Shown here piece after piece: positions 1 to 7,464 of a DNA stretch of 16,607 nucleotides. The DNA is from Dunaliella salina (lineage: Eukaryota; Chlorophyta; Chlorophyceae; Chlamydomonadales; Dunaliellaceae): positions 283,291 through 299,897 of the forward strand of contig MU069686.1 of assembly GCA_002284615.2 (NCBI GenBank), given 5' to 3'. The notes beneath the pieces were generated by a model, which saw nothing but the letters and a program-made list of their open reading frames with translations, was not told the DNA's origin and ran no database searches. The first letter of the stretch is position 1. Each line of letters begins with the position of its first letter. The position numbers and the translations under genes were made by a program.

Positions 1-162
1 GGCTTTTGATTGCTGTGCAGGGGCCAGGAGTGCCATACACCCCGCCACTGATGCAGCTCCGTTTGTGCAGCAGCAACTGTGTTACGCTCTGACGCTGGAT
101 GTGGCTTTTGCATGCTGTGCAGGGGCCAGGAGTGCCATACACCCCGCCACTGATGCAGCACC
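1..162. repeat. Tandem direct repeat, 102-bp period
   Basis: Bases 1-60 recur at 103-162 with only a few mismatches. Both begin GGCTTTTG and carry the shared stretch GGGGCCAGGAGTGCCATACA. The offset is 102 bp, so the window opens inside a tandem array whose left part is not visible. The bases between the copies (61-102) are seen once. The direct duplication is read straight from the sequence; its wider extent is unknown. Confidence 0.85.
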
Positions 163-702
163 AGTTGCAGCAGCATCAGCAGCGGCAGCCGCCAAGCGCA
201 GGGCCTCCCCCATCGCCTCCTGCTGGACAACAGCCACCATCGCCCAACCCCTCTCCTGCATGTCTGCAAGGAATCCCTCCCCTCCACCTCCAGTAGCAGC
301 TCCTACTGGAACATTCTGCGTAGCACAGGCAGCAATAGCACCTTCAAGCAGCACCATACCTGCAGCTCCAGCAGTGTTGTTTCCTGCACCTCCACCCACG
401 GGAGCAGCAGCAGCAGGGGCGGCAGGGGCAGCTGCGACAGCATTGGCGGCAGAGAAGGGGCAGCGGCAATGTAGAGCCCTTGTAAGCTCAACTACTGCCA
501 CCCTAGCCTTGAGGCAGACCCGCTTGTGGGCTGAGAGCCGCACTGAGTGTTGTGTTGCCTGAAGGCTGTGGGCAGGGCCGGGCCAGCTCAATTTGCGCCG
601 GCACCAGAGTGTATGATTCTTTTCGCAGGTCCGCCTGTTGAAACTGGAATGCTGTGTCACGAGGTCGGTGGGCACGGCAGGCCAGCTCATTGGCACTGGC
701 AC
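82..702 (-). CDS. Doubtful Ala/Gly-rich reading frame
   Basis: A minus-strand frame stays open for 206 codons. Its part between about 82 and 510 is Ala/Gly-rich with a Gly-Gly-Gly-Gly run and an amphipathic stretch around ADMQERGWAMVAVVQQEAMG. This resembles low-complexity coding DNA of GC-rich green algae. The opposite strand is also open for 165 codons here (65-562), which is common in GC-rich DNA and weakens the case. The frame's 3' end overlaps the 102-bp tandem repeat and its 5' end runs into a minisatellite. I recognise no domain. It could be one exon of a host gene, a repeat-borne fragment, or chance. Confidence 0.18.
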   Translation of the reverse strand: MPVPMSWPAVPTDLVTQHSSFNRRTCEKNHTLWCRRKLSWPGPAHSLQATQHSVRLSAHKRVCLKARVAVVELTRALHCRCPFSAANAVAAAPAAPAAAAPVGGGAGNNTAGAAGMVLLEGAIAACATQNVPVGAATGGGGEGFLADMQERGWAMVAVVQQEAMGEALRLAAAAADAAATGAASVAGCMALLAPAQHAKATSSVRA

Positions 703-880
703 CAGATTGTGTGGCTCTGTTTGTGGGATCGCCTGTGTTGGCAGTACAATGCTGTGCGCGGTGTTGCTAGGACTGTGGGCAGGGATGGCCAGCTCAGTTT
801 CTGCTGGACACCACAGTGGGATTGCTCGTTACTTGTGAGATGCTGTATGCATACTGCAGTGCATGACAACACACTGCATG
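566..880. repeat. Diverged minisatellite, three units of about 100-107 bp
   Basis: Three diverged units start near 567, 667 and 774 with the shared opening (T/G)GTGGGCA(G/C)GG, followed by GGCCAGCTCA and later a CACCAGA-type segment and an AATGCTGTG or ATGCTGTATG block. Divergence between units is high, so the array is old. It explains the overlapping open frames here, which I do not call as genes. Confidence 0.65.
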
Positions 881-891
881 TTGTCATGCAC
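859..891. repeat. Perfect 12-bp inverted repeat, 9-nt loop
   Basis: GTGCATGACAAC (859-870) is followed, after ACACTGCAT, by its exact reverse complement GTTGTCATGCAC (880-891). It sits at the right edge of the 566-880 minisatellite. It could form a hairpin, but no run of T follows and no gene is nearby, so no function is assigned. Confidence 0.85.
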
Positions 892-1650
892 AACATTTGC
901 TGCAACAACCTAGAGTTGTCGGGACTGAAGTTGGGCTTGACTGGCCCAAGACCAGAGCATGGGTGCCTGGGAGGGCTGTGAGTGCCTCCGGAGTCTCAAA
1001 GACCATATGTCATCCCAGTTGCTGTGTTGTCTGTATGCAAATTTTCTGGTATGCGCACATGTACAGAGTTGGCTGCTGCGCACGAGTGCGCTGTTGTAGT
1101 CGTTGCGCTGCTGCAGTTGTCGCTCAATCTGTTGCTCGTGTTGTGAGCTTGCGTGGCAGGCCCACATTTCCCGAGCCCACCACCGGGGACCCACGAATGG
1201 CAAATGGTACAAAAGAAGATGACAAACAAGCATGTCGTGTCTGTATTGAGAGGAATTCTTACATCCCAAAACCAGCTGGGAGAGGGTCATGTCATGGTGG
1301 TGAGTCCGCATTCGAAGTGGGCCCGTCCTGTCGGCGTGCCCAATGACCTTGTGCTGATGTCCTGAACAAATGTCCCAGCTGTGGGTGTATCACTAGTGCT
1401 CAGTTGTCACACTTGCTTCAGGCTGGCATAACAAAGTAAGAGGTTCAGGCTAACAAGTGGGCATGGTCGTTCCAACACTGGAAGCACTGGAACCTATCTG
1501 GAGCTGGTTTGTTGAACGCACGTGTTCACTTGTAAGCCCAAATTCATTGTTCCGTCATTGTACACTGCCATCACAACTCAGATCGCTTTGCTTCCCATCC
1601 CTCAGACTGACGTGTACAATATGCCAAGTAAAGGTGCCTAGGTGCTAATG
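892..1650. other. Stretch without a recognisable gene
   Basis: Several short overlapping frames are open on both strands and none shows a known domain. One plus-strand frame, running to a stop at 1344 and on in frame to about 1438, carries C-x2-C pairs (CRVC near 1233, CPSC near 1368). Their spacing does not fit a RING or similar finger. I see no promoter, terminator or RNA gene. Confidence 0.5.
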
Positions 1651-1852
1651 GGCACCGGAGAGGCAAGGAGGCCATTGTAAAAGACGCAAATAGGCACTTG
1701 AGAGGCAGGGGGGCCTTTGTAAAAGATGCAAACAGGCACTGGAGAGGCAAGGGGCCTCTGTATAAAGTGTGAATGGGCACTGGAGGTGCGAGGGATGCCA
1801 ATAGGCATTGGAGAAGCAGGGGAGCCTTTGTGGAGGATTGAGCGTTGATGGG
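1651..1852. repeat. 42-bp minisatellite, about 4.5 units
   Basis: Units begin GGCAC(C/T)(G/T)GAGAGGCA at 1651, 1693, 1735 and 1776, with a diverged GGCATTGGAGAAGCA unit at 1804. The first periods are 42, 42 and 41 bp; the 1776 unit is shortened to 28 bp. Because 42 is divisible by three, two minus-strand frames stay open through the array as a Pro/Leu/Phe/Ala repeat peptide (for example CLFASFTKAPLPLK). Such frames are easily mistaken for genes. Confidence 0.88.
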
Positions 1853-1963
1853 CGGACCATGTACTTTGTGTAGGAACCCTTGTGCACCCCCGTTGTTGTG
1901 GTGATTCTATCGGCGGAGCATGTTGTTGTGCAAGCAGGAAGAGAACTTGGACTTTGGGTCCTT

Positions 1964-2001
1964 CCCACTCAGTATGCATGTACCCCACTCAGTATGCATG
2001 T
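1964..2001. repeat. Tandem 18-bp duplication
   Basis: CCCACTCAGTATGCATGT occurs at 1964-1981 and again at 1984-2001, separated by two bases. It contains the palindrome ATGCAT. It is probably a small slippage duplication. Confidence 0.9.
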
Positions 2002-2065
2002 GTGCAGATGTTCTTGTGCTCAACAGTCGCTGGCAGGTCCGTCAGAATCACAGGCTCAGTGGTGC

Positions 2066-2200
2066 CGTGATTGAATGTGATTGAAATTGATTGAAGCAAC
2101 ATTTCAATCAGCATCAAGCAGGCCTCTATTGATTACAATCAACCCCTATTTCAGTCAGGTTCAGACCAGGTTTCAATCGATTTTGATCAGGTTTGAAATG
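2066..2200. repeat. TGATTGAA-rich simple repeat with a 10-bp inverted repeat
   Basis: GATTGAA occurs three times in quick succession at about 2069-2095. TGATTGAAAT (2078-2087) is matched by its exact reverse complement ATTTCAATCA (2101-2110), leaving a 13-nt loop. Related TTTCAATC and GATCAGGTTT words continue to about 2200. I see no protein frame of interest here. This is likely an AT-rich cryptic satellite or the edge of a degraded element. Confidence 0.7.
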
Positions 2201-2610
2201 GATGATGCCTGACTACATGACAGCCTTGTATTACATTTTGTGTTGACCTATTTTTTGCCTCATTATGTACATTGAGTTGCTCAGTTCGCTTTCGCTTTTC
2301 TCTGGCCTTGGCCTGTTCCCAAGGTTAAATTGGCACAGTTCCAATATTGGGAATGTTGGGGCTGTTGTTGCAACCATGCTGAAACAAGCAGGTCTGATTG
2401 ATTGCCTCTTGACTCGGTCGGAATGATTGGTTGTGGTTGATTCAACTGGGCGCATGATGAAAACCAGATTTTACCCACTCAGCCGCTTTTGGCAGCAGGC
2501 TCAGCTATCCGCAGATGGCACTGCTGTGGGGTCTGTTAAGAGCCTGATAGGTACTTAGCATGTGACAAGTATTTCTTGGCACTGCATAGCCAGCACTTAT
2601 CCTATTGAAG
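2201..2610. other. Stretch without a recognisable gene
   Basis: Only short frames are open (65-75 codons on the minus strand near 2231-2478), and they lack recognisable domains. No RNA gene, repeat or regulatory signal stands out. Confidence 0.5.
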
Positions 2611-2665
2611 AATAAGAAGAGAAGCTACTTAGGCAGAGCAAACTCTCCCTGAAACAATTTAGGGC
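2611..2665 (-). mobile_element. Retroelement 3'-UTR tail fragment, minus strand
   Basis: Read on the minus strand, this segment matches the 3'-terminal sequence of the retroelements ending at 3,017, 7,465 and 14,583. It shares a GGGAGAGTTT block, then CTGCCTAAGTAG, then a pyrimidine-rich run. Nothing from the coding part is recognisable next to it, so it is a very short 5'-truncated or decayed insertion. Confidence 0.6.
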
Positions 2666-2748
2666 AGCACATAAGTGTGAAAGAGTTCAAGCCTCCTCCG
2701 CTTCATTACAGCCTCTACCACCCATCACAGCGCGTCCAGGTTTAGCAG

Positions 2749-2765
2749 AGCACTACTTGGTACAG
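2749..2765. repeat. 17-bp direct repeat, left copy
   Basis: AGCACTACTTGGTACAG recurs exactly at 3587-3603. The pair brackets the 3,017-3,354 retroelement fragment but lies well away from its ends, so it is not a simple target-site duplication of that insertion. Confidence 0.8.
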
Positions 2766-2842
2766 ATTTAGATTTACATTCGGGGCCCTTCAGCCAGATT
2801 GTTCGACTGATCGTCCTGTGACTGGTCCTCACCAGCCAACAT

Positions 2843-2919
2843 AAGGTAAGGTTACATCGCTATATCCGCCTACAAGGGCAGCTGAGCGGAAACACAGACT
2901 TGAAACTAGACAAGTCTTC
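2843..2919 (+). repeat. 77-bp dispersed direct repeat, copy 1
   Basis: This segment matches 4364-4440 with two mismatches. It begins AAGGTAAGG and includes CCGCCTACAAGGGCAGCTGA. Both copies stay open in the same plus-strand frame, giving a shared peptide IRLQGQLSGNTDL. Copy 1 runs on into a strongly basic tail (KKRKQKRQLL) ending at a stop near 2996-2998. It may be a multi-copy gene or transposon fragment. The AG|GTAAGG start also resembles a splice donor. Confidence 0.85.
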
Positions 2920-3016
2920 AAAAAAACGCAAACAGAAACGCCAACTGTTGAGAAACAGGTGCGCAAAATACCAAGGAAAGCAGAGGTTCTCCAAGTAAGC
3001 ACTGAAAAAATGGCAC

Positions 3017-3354
3017 AAGAAGAAAAGAAAAGAAAAGGAAAACTACGTAGGCAGAGAAACTCTCCCTACATCAATTAAGGAAGAGGAGACACACTGGCTC
3101 AAAAAGAGCCGTGTGCCCCCTCCACCACAAGGTATGAAAAAGAGAATCCTAATGTGGATCTGGAGGGTTACTGGAAGCTTCTGACTCTAGAACCTGGCTG
3201 TGGGAAGTGTTTTTTTCAATAGCTCGGCATGTGGTGACTAATTTGTGGGCATATTGAATAGAATGGGCATGAAGTTGTTGAGCAAGCTTCGTGGCATGCT
3301 GATGATCCAATCCTAGTTGTTTGAAGTGCTTGAGGGTATGCTCAGTGTAAGAAG
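3017..3354 (-). mobile_element. 5'-truncated non-LTR retroelement, minus strand
   Basis: On the minus strand a frame ending at a stop near 3149 encodes EHTLKHFKQLGLD, then HATKLAQQLHAHSIQYA, then SSNPPDPH. This matches the C-terminal tail of the large plus-strand element at 14,250-14,454 (HTLEPLKELGLD, KATKLARKLHAHS, SNPPDPR). The match continues into the 3' UTR: a GGCTC-(5 nt)-GAGCC hairpin at 3096-3110, CTTCCTTAATTGATG, then CTGCCTACGTAG and a TTTTC-rich tail ending near 3017. Homology starts only just before the EHTL motif, so nearly all of the element is missing. The open frame extends to 3415, but those extra residues do not match the other copies. Confidence 0.8.
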
Positions 3355-3844
3355 TCTTGACCGGAATGCTCATATGCTTGACTTGAAACTCCATATATTC
3401 AGACACCAAGTGCAAGGAGAAAAATGGTCAGATGCAGATTTGCACGATGTTTGAAAAACACTTTACTCAAAACTCAAAGAACCCTATTGCAATGTTTCAA
3501 GACATGAAAGGAGCTGCAGCAACAGCCTGAAAGCACATGCTCATGCGATGTTCCATGCTTACAGCCAACATAATATCCATAAGCTCAGCACTACTTGGTA
3601 CAGCCCCTCATGTGCCAATCTTATTCAAAAAGGAGAAAGGGCCACACAGGCGGAAGTAGGAGAAATGATTTTAATCTTTCGGCACCCCAATTGGGGAGCT
3701 GCTTTGCTCACACACCCAGAGGCGCGTGTCCAAAGCTTCAACTACTCCTGTGCAGAGCACATGCGCCTTCCGCAGCTGCACACTCTGGCTGCTGACATGC
3801 ATGTAAACAATCATTCGGCAAGGCTTGAAGGTTGCACAGAGCAC
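3355..3844. other. Stretch without a recognisable gene
   Basis: A plus-strand frame at 3548-3859 (103 codons) is open but shows no domain, repeat or membrane segment I recognise. The right copy of the 17-bp direct repeat lies at 3587-3603. I see nothing else supportable. Confidence 0.5.
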
Positions 3845-4234
3845 CTATCTAAAACGTAAGGAGTGGTTCACAGCACAGGCCATCCTGGACGCAGCAAGGT
3901 TGGCTTGGACGGCTTGGACCTGCTCTTGTGGCTGCTGAGCATGCTCAGGCTGGGGGAGGTGCTGGAGATGTAAATGTTGGGGATAGCGGGAGGCAGCAGG
4001 ACTGAGGCTAAGCAAGGCCAACCGCATCCGTTCAAGGGGGCCTGGATGGGGCTGGGGGTGGGGTTGGGGAGGAGGAGCACAGGGTGAATGGGACTTCTGG
4101 CTTGAAGGATGGCAGCCGCTGTTATGGCCCAAGGGGGAGGGGGTCAGACTTTCTTCTGAGACAGCACATGGAGTCACAAGAGCACAACAATAAAAATGAC
4201 GTGCATTTGATCTTGTGAGCCCTCCAACCTGCAC
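3845..4234 (-). CDS. Doubtful Pro/Gln/His-rich reading frame
   Basis: A 129-codon minus-strand frame starts with Met at 4234. It has a Pro/His-rich stretch (PPPQPHPQPHPGP) in its middle and a Gln-rich helix-like part (HAQQPQEQVQAVQANLAAS) near its C terminus. Composition resembles low-complexity linkers in green-algal proteins. No family, signal peptide or membrane span is visible, and both neighbours are repeats. It could be one exon of an unrecognised gene or a chance frame. Confidence 0.2.
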   Translation of the reverse strand: MQVGGLTRSNARHFYCCALVTPCAVSEESLTPSPLGHNSGCHPSSQKSHSPCAPPPQPHPQPHPGPLERMRLALLSLSPAASRYPQHLHLQHLPQPEHAQQPQEQVQAVQANLAASRMACAVNHSLRFR

Positions 4235-4363
4235 AAATCACAGTGAGGTGCATGCGCATTCAGGGGTTTTACAGAGTAAGCCATCAGTCAAAATGTGCGA
4301 CTGCTGGACTGCATGTCCAGGTGGCAAATTATAGCTGATCAAGGGTATGCGCATTTCAATGAC

Positions 4364-4440
4364 AAGGTAAGGTTACATCGCTGTATCCGCCTACAAGGGC
4401 AGCTGAGCGGAAACACAGACTTGGAACTAGACAAGTCTTC
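4364..4440 (+). repeat. 77-bp dispersed direct repeat, copy 2
   Basis: This is the second copy of the 2843-2919 segment. It lies in an 87-codon open frame (4295-4558), and the shared peptide again includes IRLQGQLSGNTDL. After the repeat the two sequences diverge: here the frame continues as KDKSQLQRVRV without the basic run seen in copy 1. Confidence 0.85.
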
Positions 4441-4882
4441 CAAAGACAAGTCTCAACTTCAGAGAGTACGCGTGCAGCCGAAAATACGTGTTGTTCTCAC
4501 TGTGCGCCAACATAAGTCAAGGTACAGGTACCTAGGAACATGGAAGGTTTTGCCATAAGCAGAAACAGGTCTGAAAGGAAGTGCCACCCAATGATGATAT
4601 TTAGCCGATTTGCTGGAATGCTCCCCATGCTCTGCTGAAGTCCTATCAGATGGCCATATACTTTGCAGCCCTTTTCTCAAATCCACCACAAATTTTTGAA
4701 TGACAATAGGCTGTCCTGTGTGAACACGATGTGCAAACCAGGCACATCAATCCCATCCAGCAAGTGCTAAACATTTCTGGGATCTCTCTTGCAGGAACGG
4801 ATTCATAGGGGTTTCGCAATGGCTTTTGCAACTTGAATTGGCCACTTTTCACTCAGGGAAACCACTTCTGCTAGACGCATCT
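4441..4882. other. Unassigned, possibly decayed coding sequence on the minus strand
   Basis: On the minus strand, parts of two frames read like protein, for example LLDGIDVPGLHIVFTQDSLL (about 4765-4706) and, after a stop, SMGSIPANRLNIIIGWHF. No single frame is open for more than about 76 codons and I recognise no domain. It may be a broken transposon or host exon. Confidence 0.25.
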
Positions 4883-5025
4883 TCGAGCGCACGATTGCAG
4901 CCCTCGAGCGCTTGATGCAGGGCATCCTGTCGAGCGCTAGAAGGTACCAACCAACGTTAGACGTCGTTTGAAAGCGAGCGCTCGTAACTCAGTCGTGCGC
5001 TAGATGTAAGGTTCTAGCGCTCGAC
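4883..5025. repeat. CpG-rich cluster of CGAGCGCT words with a 14-bp inverted repeat
   Basis: The word TCGAGCGC occurs at 4883, 4904 and 4930, GCGAGCGCTCG at 4974-4984 and AGCGCTCGA at 5016-5024. GTCGAGCGCTAGAA (4929-4942) is the exact reverse complement of TTCTAGCGCTCGAC (5012-5025), 69 bp away. CpG density is clearly higher than in flanking DNA. It could be the remains of a short inverted-repeat element or a protein-binding cluster. Confidence 0.75.
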
Positions 5026-5167
5026 GGAGGACGCCTCTGCGTGCAAATTTGCCACCAAAAGGCAAAATAAAAAGCACATCACCAGATCCAGTGGGGTACG
5101 GTTTCTACTCCTTTATTGTTTGTAGTTCGGTGACAAAGGTGATCCATGCCAGTTCCGTATAACTCTT

Positions 5168-5419
5168 GATGCCAAGGGCAGGTTTACAAGGTTTACAAGG
5201 TTTGCAAGGGAACATAACCTTCAGCCGGAAAGTTTGGCTGCTCGGTGTGGTGAAAGAAATCCATAAGCTCAGAGATGAAGCGGTAAGTCTGAGTATCTTG
5301 TTTTTGAAAGAAACGAGCTACATCCAGAGAGCAGGCATCAGAAAAATAGAAAGATCCTGTATCATTTGACACTACTCTGTGAGCAGGAAAGGCACTAAAA
5401 ACATGATGCCAAGGGCAGG
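5168..5419. repeat. 15-bp direct repeat flanking a 222-bp segment
   Basis: GATGCCAAGGGCAGG occurs exactly at 5168-5182 and 5405-5419. A duplication this long could be the target-site duplication of an insertion spanning 5183-5404, which begins with a tandem decamer. No terminal repeat or poly(A) tail marks the insert, so this reading is tentative. Confidence 0.5.
5181..5209. repeat. Tandem decamer, about three units
   Basis: GGTTTACAAG is repeated, followed by a third variant unit GGTTTGCAAG. It begins within the left copy of the 15-bp direct repeat. Confidence 0.85.
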
Positions 5420-5555
5420 AGATCTGATCATCTTGGAATTTTGATCCCGAGATGTACAAGCCTTTTGCTAAAAGTCCTAGCAATAAAAAAGTGCTGCATG
5501 TTGAAAAGAGAAAAGGGCTCAGGTTTCCACCACCCCTCCAGGCGTTCTCGCTCAC
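5193..5555 (-). CDS. Hypothetical reading frame, no recognised domain
   Basis: A 120-codon minus-strand frame reads as balanced, non-repetitive protein. Its N-terminal third has a hydrophobic stretch (FLLLGLLAKGLYISG) and the rest is soluble-looking (for example TQTYRFISELMDFFHH). It ends just before the tandem decamer. A neighbouring minus-strand frame further downstream (about 5170-5100) also reads like protein (LGIKSYTELAWITFVTEL), suggesting one sequence split by a frameshift. The 15-bp direct repeats and the MITE at 5603 border it, so it may be a transposon or host-gene remnant. I cannot assign a family. Confidence 0.25.
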   Translation of the reverse strand: MSENAWRGGGNLSPFLFSTCSTFLLLGLLAKGLYISGSKFQDDQISCPWHHVFSAFPAHRVVSNDTGSFYFSDACSLDVARFFQKQDTQTYRFISELMDFFHHTEQPNFPAEGYVPLQTL

Positions 5556-5727
5556 CCTGGCCCAGCCACCCTTTCACCTCATCTTTTTCCACTTGTGTTT
5601 ACTACCGTAGCGACGCTGGGGTTTTTGCGATCAATTAAAATAATGATTGGGGTCCCTCTTCAATCAGTCCCTCTTCGACATGGGCTGCACCAAAGCTAGA
5701 GGATTGGAGCTGCTCTGGAGGGTCCTT

Positions 5728-5761
5728 GCAGCTGCCACCCTCTGGAGAGGGTGGCAGCTGC
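5728..5761. repeat. Perfect 16-bp inverted repeat, 2-nt centre
   Basis: GCAGCTGCCACCCTCT (5728-5743) is followed by GG and then its exact reverse complement AGAGGGTGGCAGCTGC (5746-5761). As single-stranded DNA or RNA this would form a long stem. It lies within the MITE-like element. Confidence 0.9.
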
Positions 5762-5967
5762 TGGCCAGCAGGGGAGCATGCATGGGGGGAAGCAGCAGGG
5801 CAAACCTGCTCCCTCCAGGACCCCACAGTCACAACTCCAAGTCAGCCCCTTCATGAAGAAGCATAGAGCATGAGCAGCTTGCTGCTGCTGCACTTGTACG
5901 CCAGGAGAGTGGAGGGTGCGTGGGTGGGAAGACTGAGTGAGCCAATGGAGGTGTCTGAGAGCAACAC

Positions 5968-6008
5968 AGATGGAATCATGGAACGATGGAATGATGGAAC
6001 GATGGGAG
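5968..6008. repeat. ATGGAA(T/C) simple repeat
   Basis: Units of the type ATGGAATC/ATGGAACG/ATGGAATG are repeated about four times. They lie inside the MITE-like element. Confidence 0.8.
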
Positions 6009-6258
6009 GGAAAGAAACAGTGAGAGGGTGCAAAAGAGGGGAGCAAAAACGCAGGAGTTCGCAAAATTTGAATTTTTTGGGCGGACCTCGCAAACCCTTA
6101 AAGCTCGCAAATCAATTAATGAAATTATTTTGGGTCCTCGCAATAAAGCAGCGTCGTAATACATTAGCGTCGCTACGGTATGTTACTGCCTTCAGATCAG
6201 CTTGACATGTATTCCCATTTTTCACAAGACTGCCCTTTTATTCCCTTTTTAGCACCTT

Positions 6259-6260
<2 letters not shown>

Positions 6261-6331
<71 letters not shown>
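6261..6331. repeat. (CA)35 microsatellite
   Basis: Seventy bases of uninterrupted CA dinucleotide (6261-6330) are followed by AA. A perfect tract this long is typical of eukaryotic nuclear DNA and likely to vary in length. It lies about 80 bp right of the MITE-like element. Confidence 0.97.
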
Positions 6332-6332
<1 letters not shown>

Positions 6333-6967
6333 GCTGATCTAACCACATTTTCCCTGTAGAGTTGTGCCTTTATCATCATTGAACATAACTGCAAAAGAAG
6401 AGTTTGGGGGAGGTGAGGCCAGGCAGGCTCAAAGTTTTGGAACGCTGAAAATTGACAGAGAACCATACGCTGAACACACAAAACAGACCCTCACAGTGTG
6501 AAACCCCCTGTAACGGATTGCAGGTAAAAGAAGGACTCCTGTCAAAAGTTACAACTTGTAACCTTGAAGGACAAGTGGGTACAAACCTTCAGTCAAATCG
6601 ACTGACTGCTAGCCTGTTCATTTGAAAATGGGCAGAACTTCATGTAAATAGGGGCGGAGCTTGTTGTTGTTTTGGTTCATGAAAGCGGGCATGAATGACT
6701 GTACATTGTGAATGGCAAGCAGGGAATGAGCGAGAAGGCCTCCATCTGCAAGCTTGCTAGCTTATTAGTTAGGGGATCTTCCCTTAATGCACGCGGCCTC
6801 GGGCTTGCGAAGACTTTTCTTTTCTGAAGGCCTCCAGTTAAAACGCCTGATTGCTAGCCTGCTCGTAAAGCGTTCTGAGCAGAAGGATAGGAGAGAGGGA
6901 GAGGGCCAAAGAACAGGGCGGCATACTTATCGACAGGAAAGGAAAGGCAAAGGTTACACTGCTGCAC
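6332..6967. other. Stretch without a recognisable gene, holding a diverged 35-bp direct repeat
   Basis: CCTTCAGTCAAATCGACTGA and the following CTGCTAGCCTGTTCA (6587-6621) recur in diverged form at 6831-6866 (CCTCCAGTTAAAACGCCTGA followed by TTGCTAGCCTGCTCG). A plus-strand frame at 6787-7038 is open but Lys/Arg/Gly-rich without a domain. I see no RNA gene or promoter. Confidence 0.5.
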
Positions 6968-7450
6968 ATGCCTTCCCCCCTTGCCCCAGAGGCAGCTCAG
7001 CTGACTCAGGAAACTTCGGAAGCAAACAAAACATGTAATGAATCCAGTCCAATCTGGAAGGCAACACTGGAGGCTCAGTCACAGCATTTCAGGCATGCAG
7101 ACATGAACTTGGCTAATCCCAAGGCACCAGCCTGGTTTATGAAGTTTATAGAACATGTTGCGCTACTTTGGGGTGCAAAGCTAAACAGCTGCCAAAACTT
7201 AGATGCGCACATCTGTCAGATCTTGAAATGGGCAATCCAGAAAAATACGCGCAAGAGCTTCAGACACTCATAAGCCTACACGACAAACTCAGACAAAAAA
7301 ATGCATTATACACACAGATCAGGACCAGCTAGTACAAACGCCTTCAGCTACACAAATTGGCAAAAGCTCCGGAGGTCTGTAAGCCAACAATCCACTGCAA
7401 ACATTAAAACCAGCATCACCTTGGAACTTGAAAATCATCTAACCCAAAGA
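6968..7450 (+). pseudogene. Coding-like debris, possibly a retroelement fragment
   Basis: The frame at 6968-7273 reads as plausible protein (PAWFMKFIEHVALLWGAKL). A second frame, overlapping it near 7,220-7,330, carries EKYAQELQTLISLHDKLRQK. SLHDKLRQ resembles NLHDALRK and NLRDKLKQ, found just after RNase H in the two plus-strand retroelement copies (about 13,410 and 15,020). Stops at about 7334 and 7405 follow. Coding-like text stops exactly where the minus-strand retroelement tail starts (7,465), as if that insertion had split it. Assignment to the same retroelement superfamily rests on one short motif. Confidence 0.3.
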
Positions 7451-7464
7451 GCAAGTCAACATCC

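Larger units (their letters stand above)
5603..6180. mobile_element. MITE-like DNA element with terminal inverted repeats
   Basis: TACCGTAGCGACGCT (5603-5617) is the exact reverse complement of AGCGTCGCTACGGTA (6166-6180). If the outer TA is a target-site duplication, as in Tc1/mariner-type insertions, the element is 5605-6178 (574 bp) with 13-bp inverted repeats beginning CCGTAGCGACGCT. Near-terminal segments 5627-5655 and 6106-6136 also resemble each other in direct orientation (ATCAATTA...AAT...GGGTCC). The inside holds no transposase domain, a 16-bp palindrome (5728-5761) and an ATGGAA-type simple repeat (5968-6008), as expected for a non-autonomous element. The superfamily is not proven. 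Confidence 0.65.

Noticed and set aside
65..562. Plus-strand 165-codon Pro/Ala-rich frame
   Set aside because: It overlaps a minus-strand frame, lies partly in a tandem repeat and has chance-like low-complexity composition.
897..1438. Possible RING-like or other zinc finger from CRVC and CPSC pairs
   Set aside because: Cys spacing and the missing His do not fit a known finger, and an in-frame stop at 1344 separates the pairs.
1571..1988. Three overlapping minus-strand frames rich in Pro, Leu and Phe
   Set aside because: They are translations of the 42-bp minisatellite and its flanks, not genes.
2749..3603. 17-bp direct repeats as the target-site duplication of the minus-strand retroelement
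   Set aside because: The repeats lie about 250 bp from each end of the retroelement fragment, whereas a target-site duplication should abut it.
5870..6205. Plus-strand 111-codon frame inside the MITE-like element
   Set aside because: It runs through a simple repeat and past the terminal inverted repeat, with no transposase motif.
6257..6481. Minus-strand frame ending in a Cys-Val repeat
   Set aside because: The Cys-Val run is the CA microsatellite read as protein.
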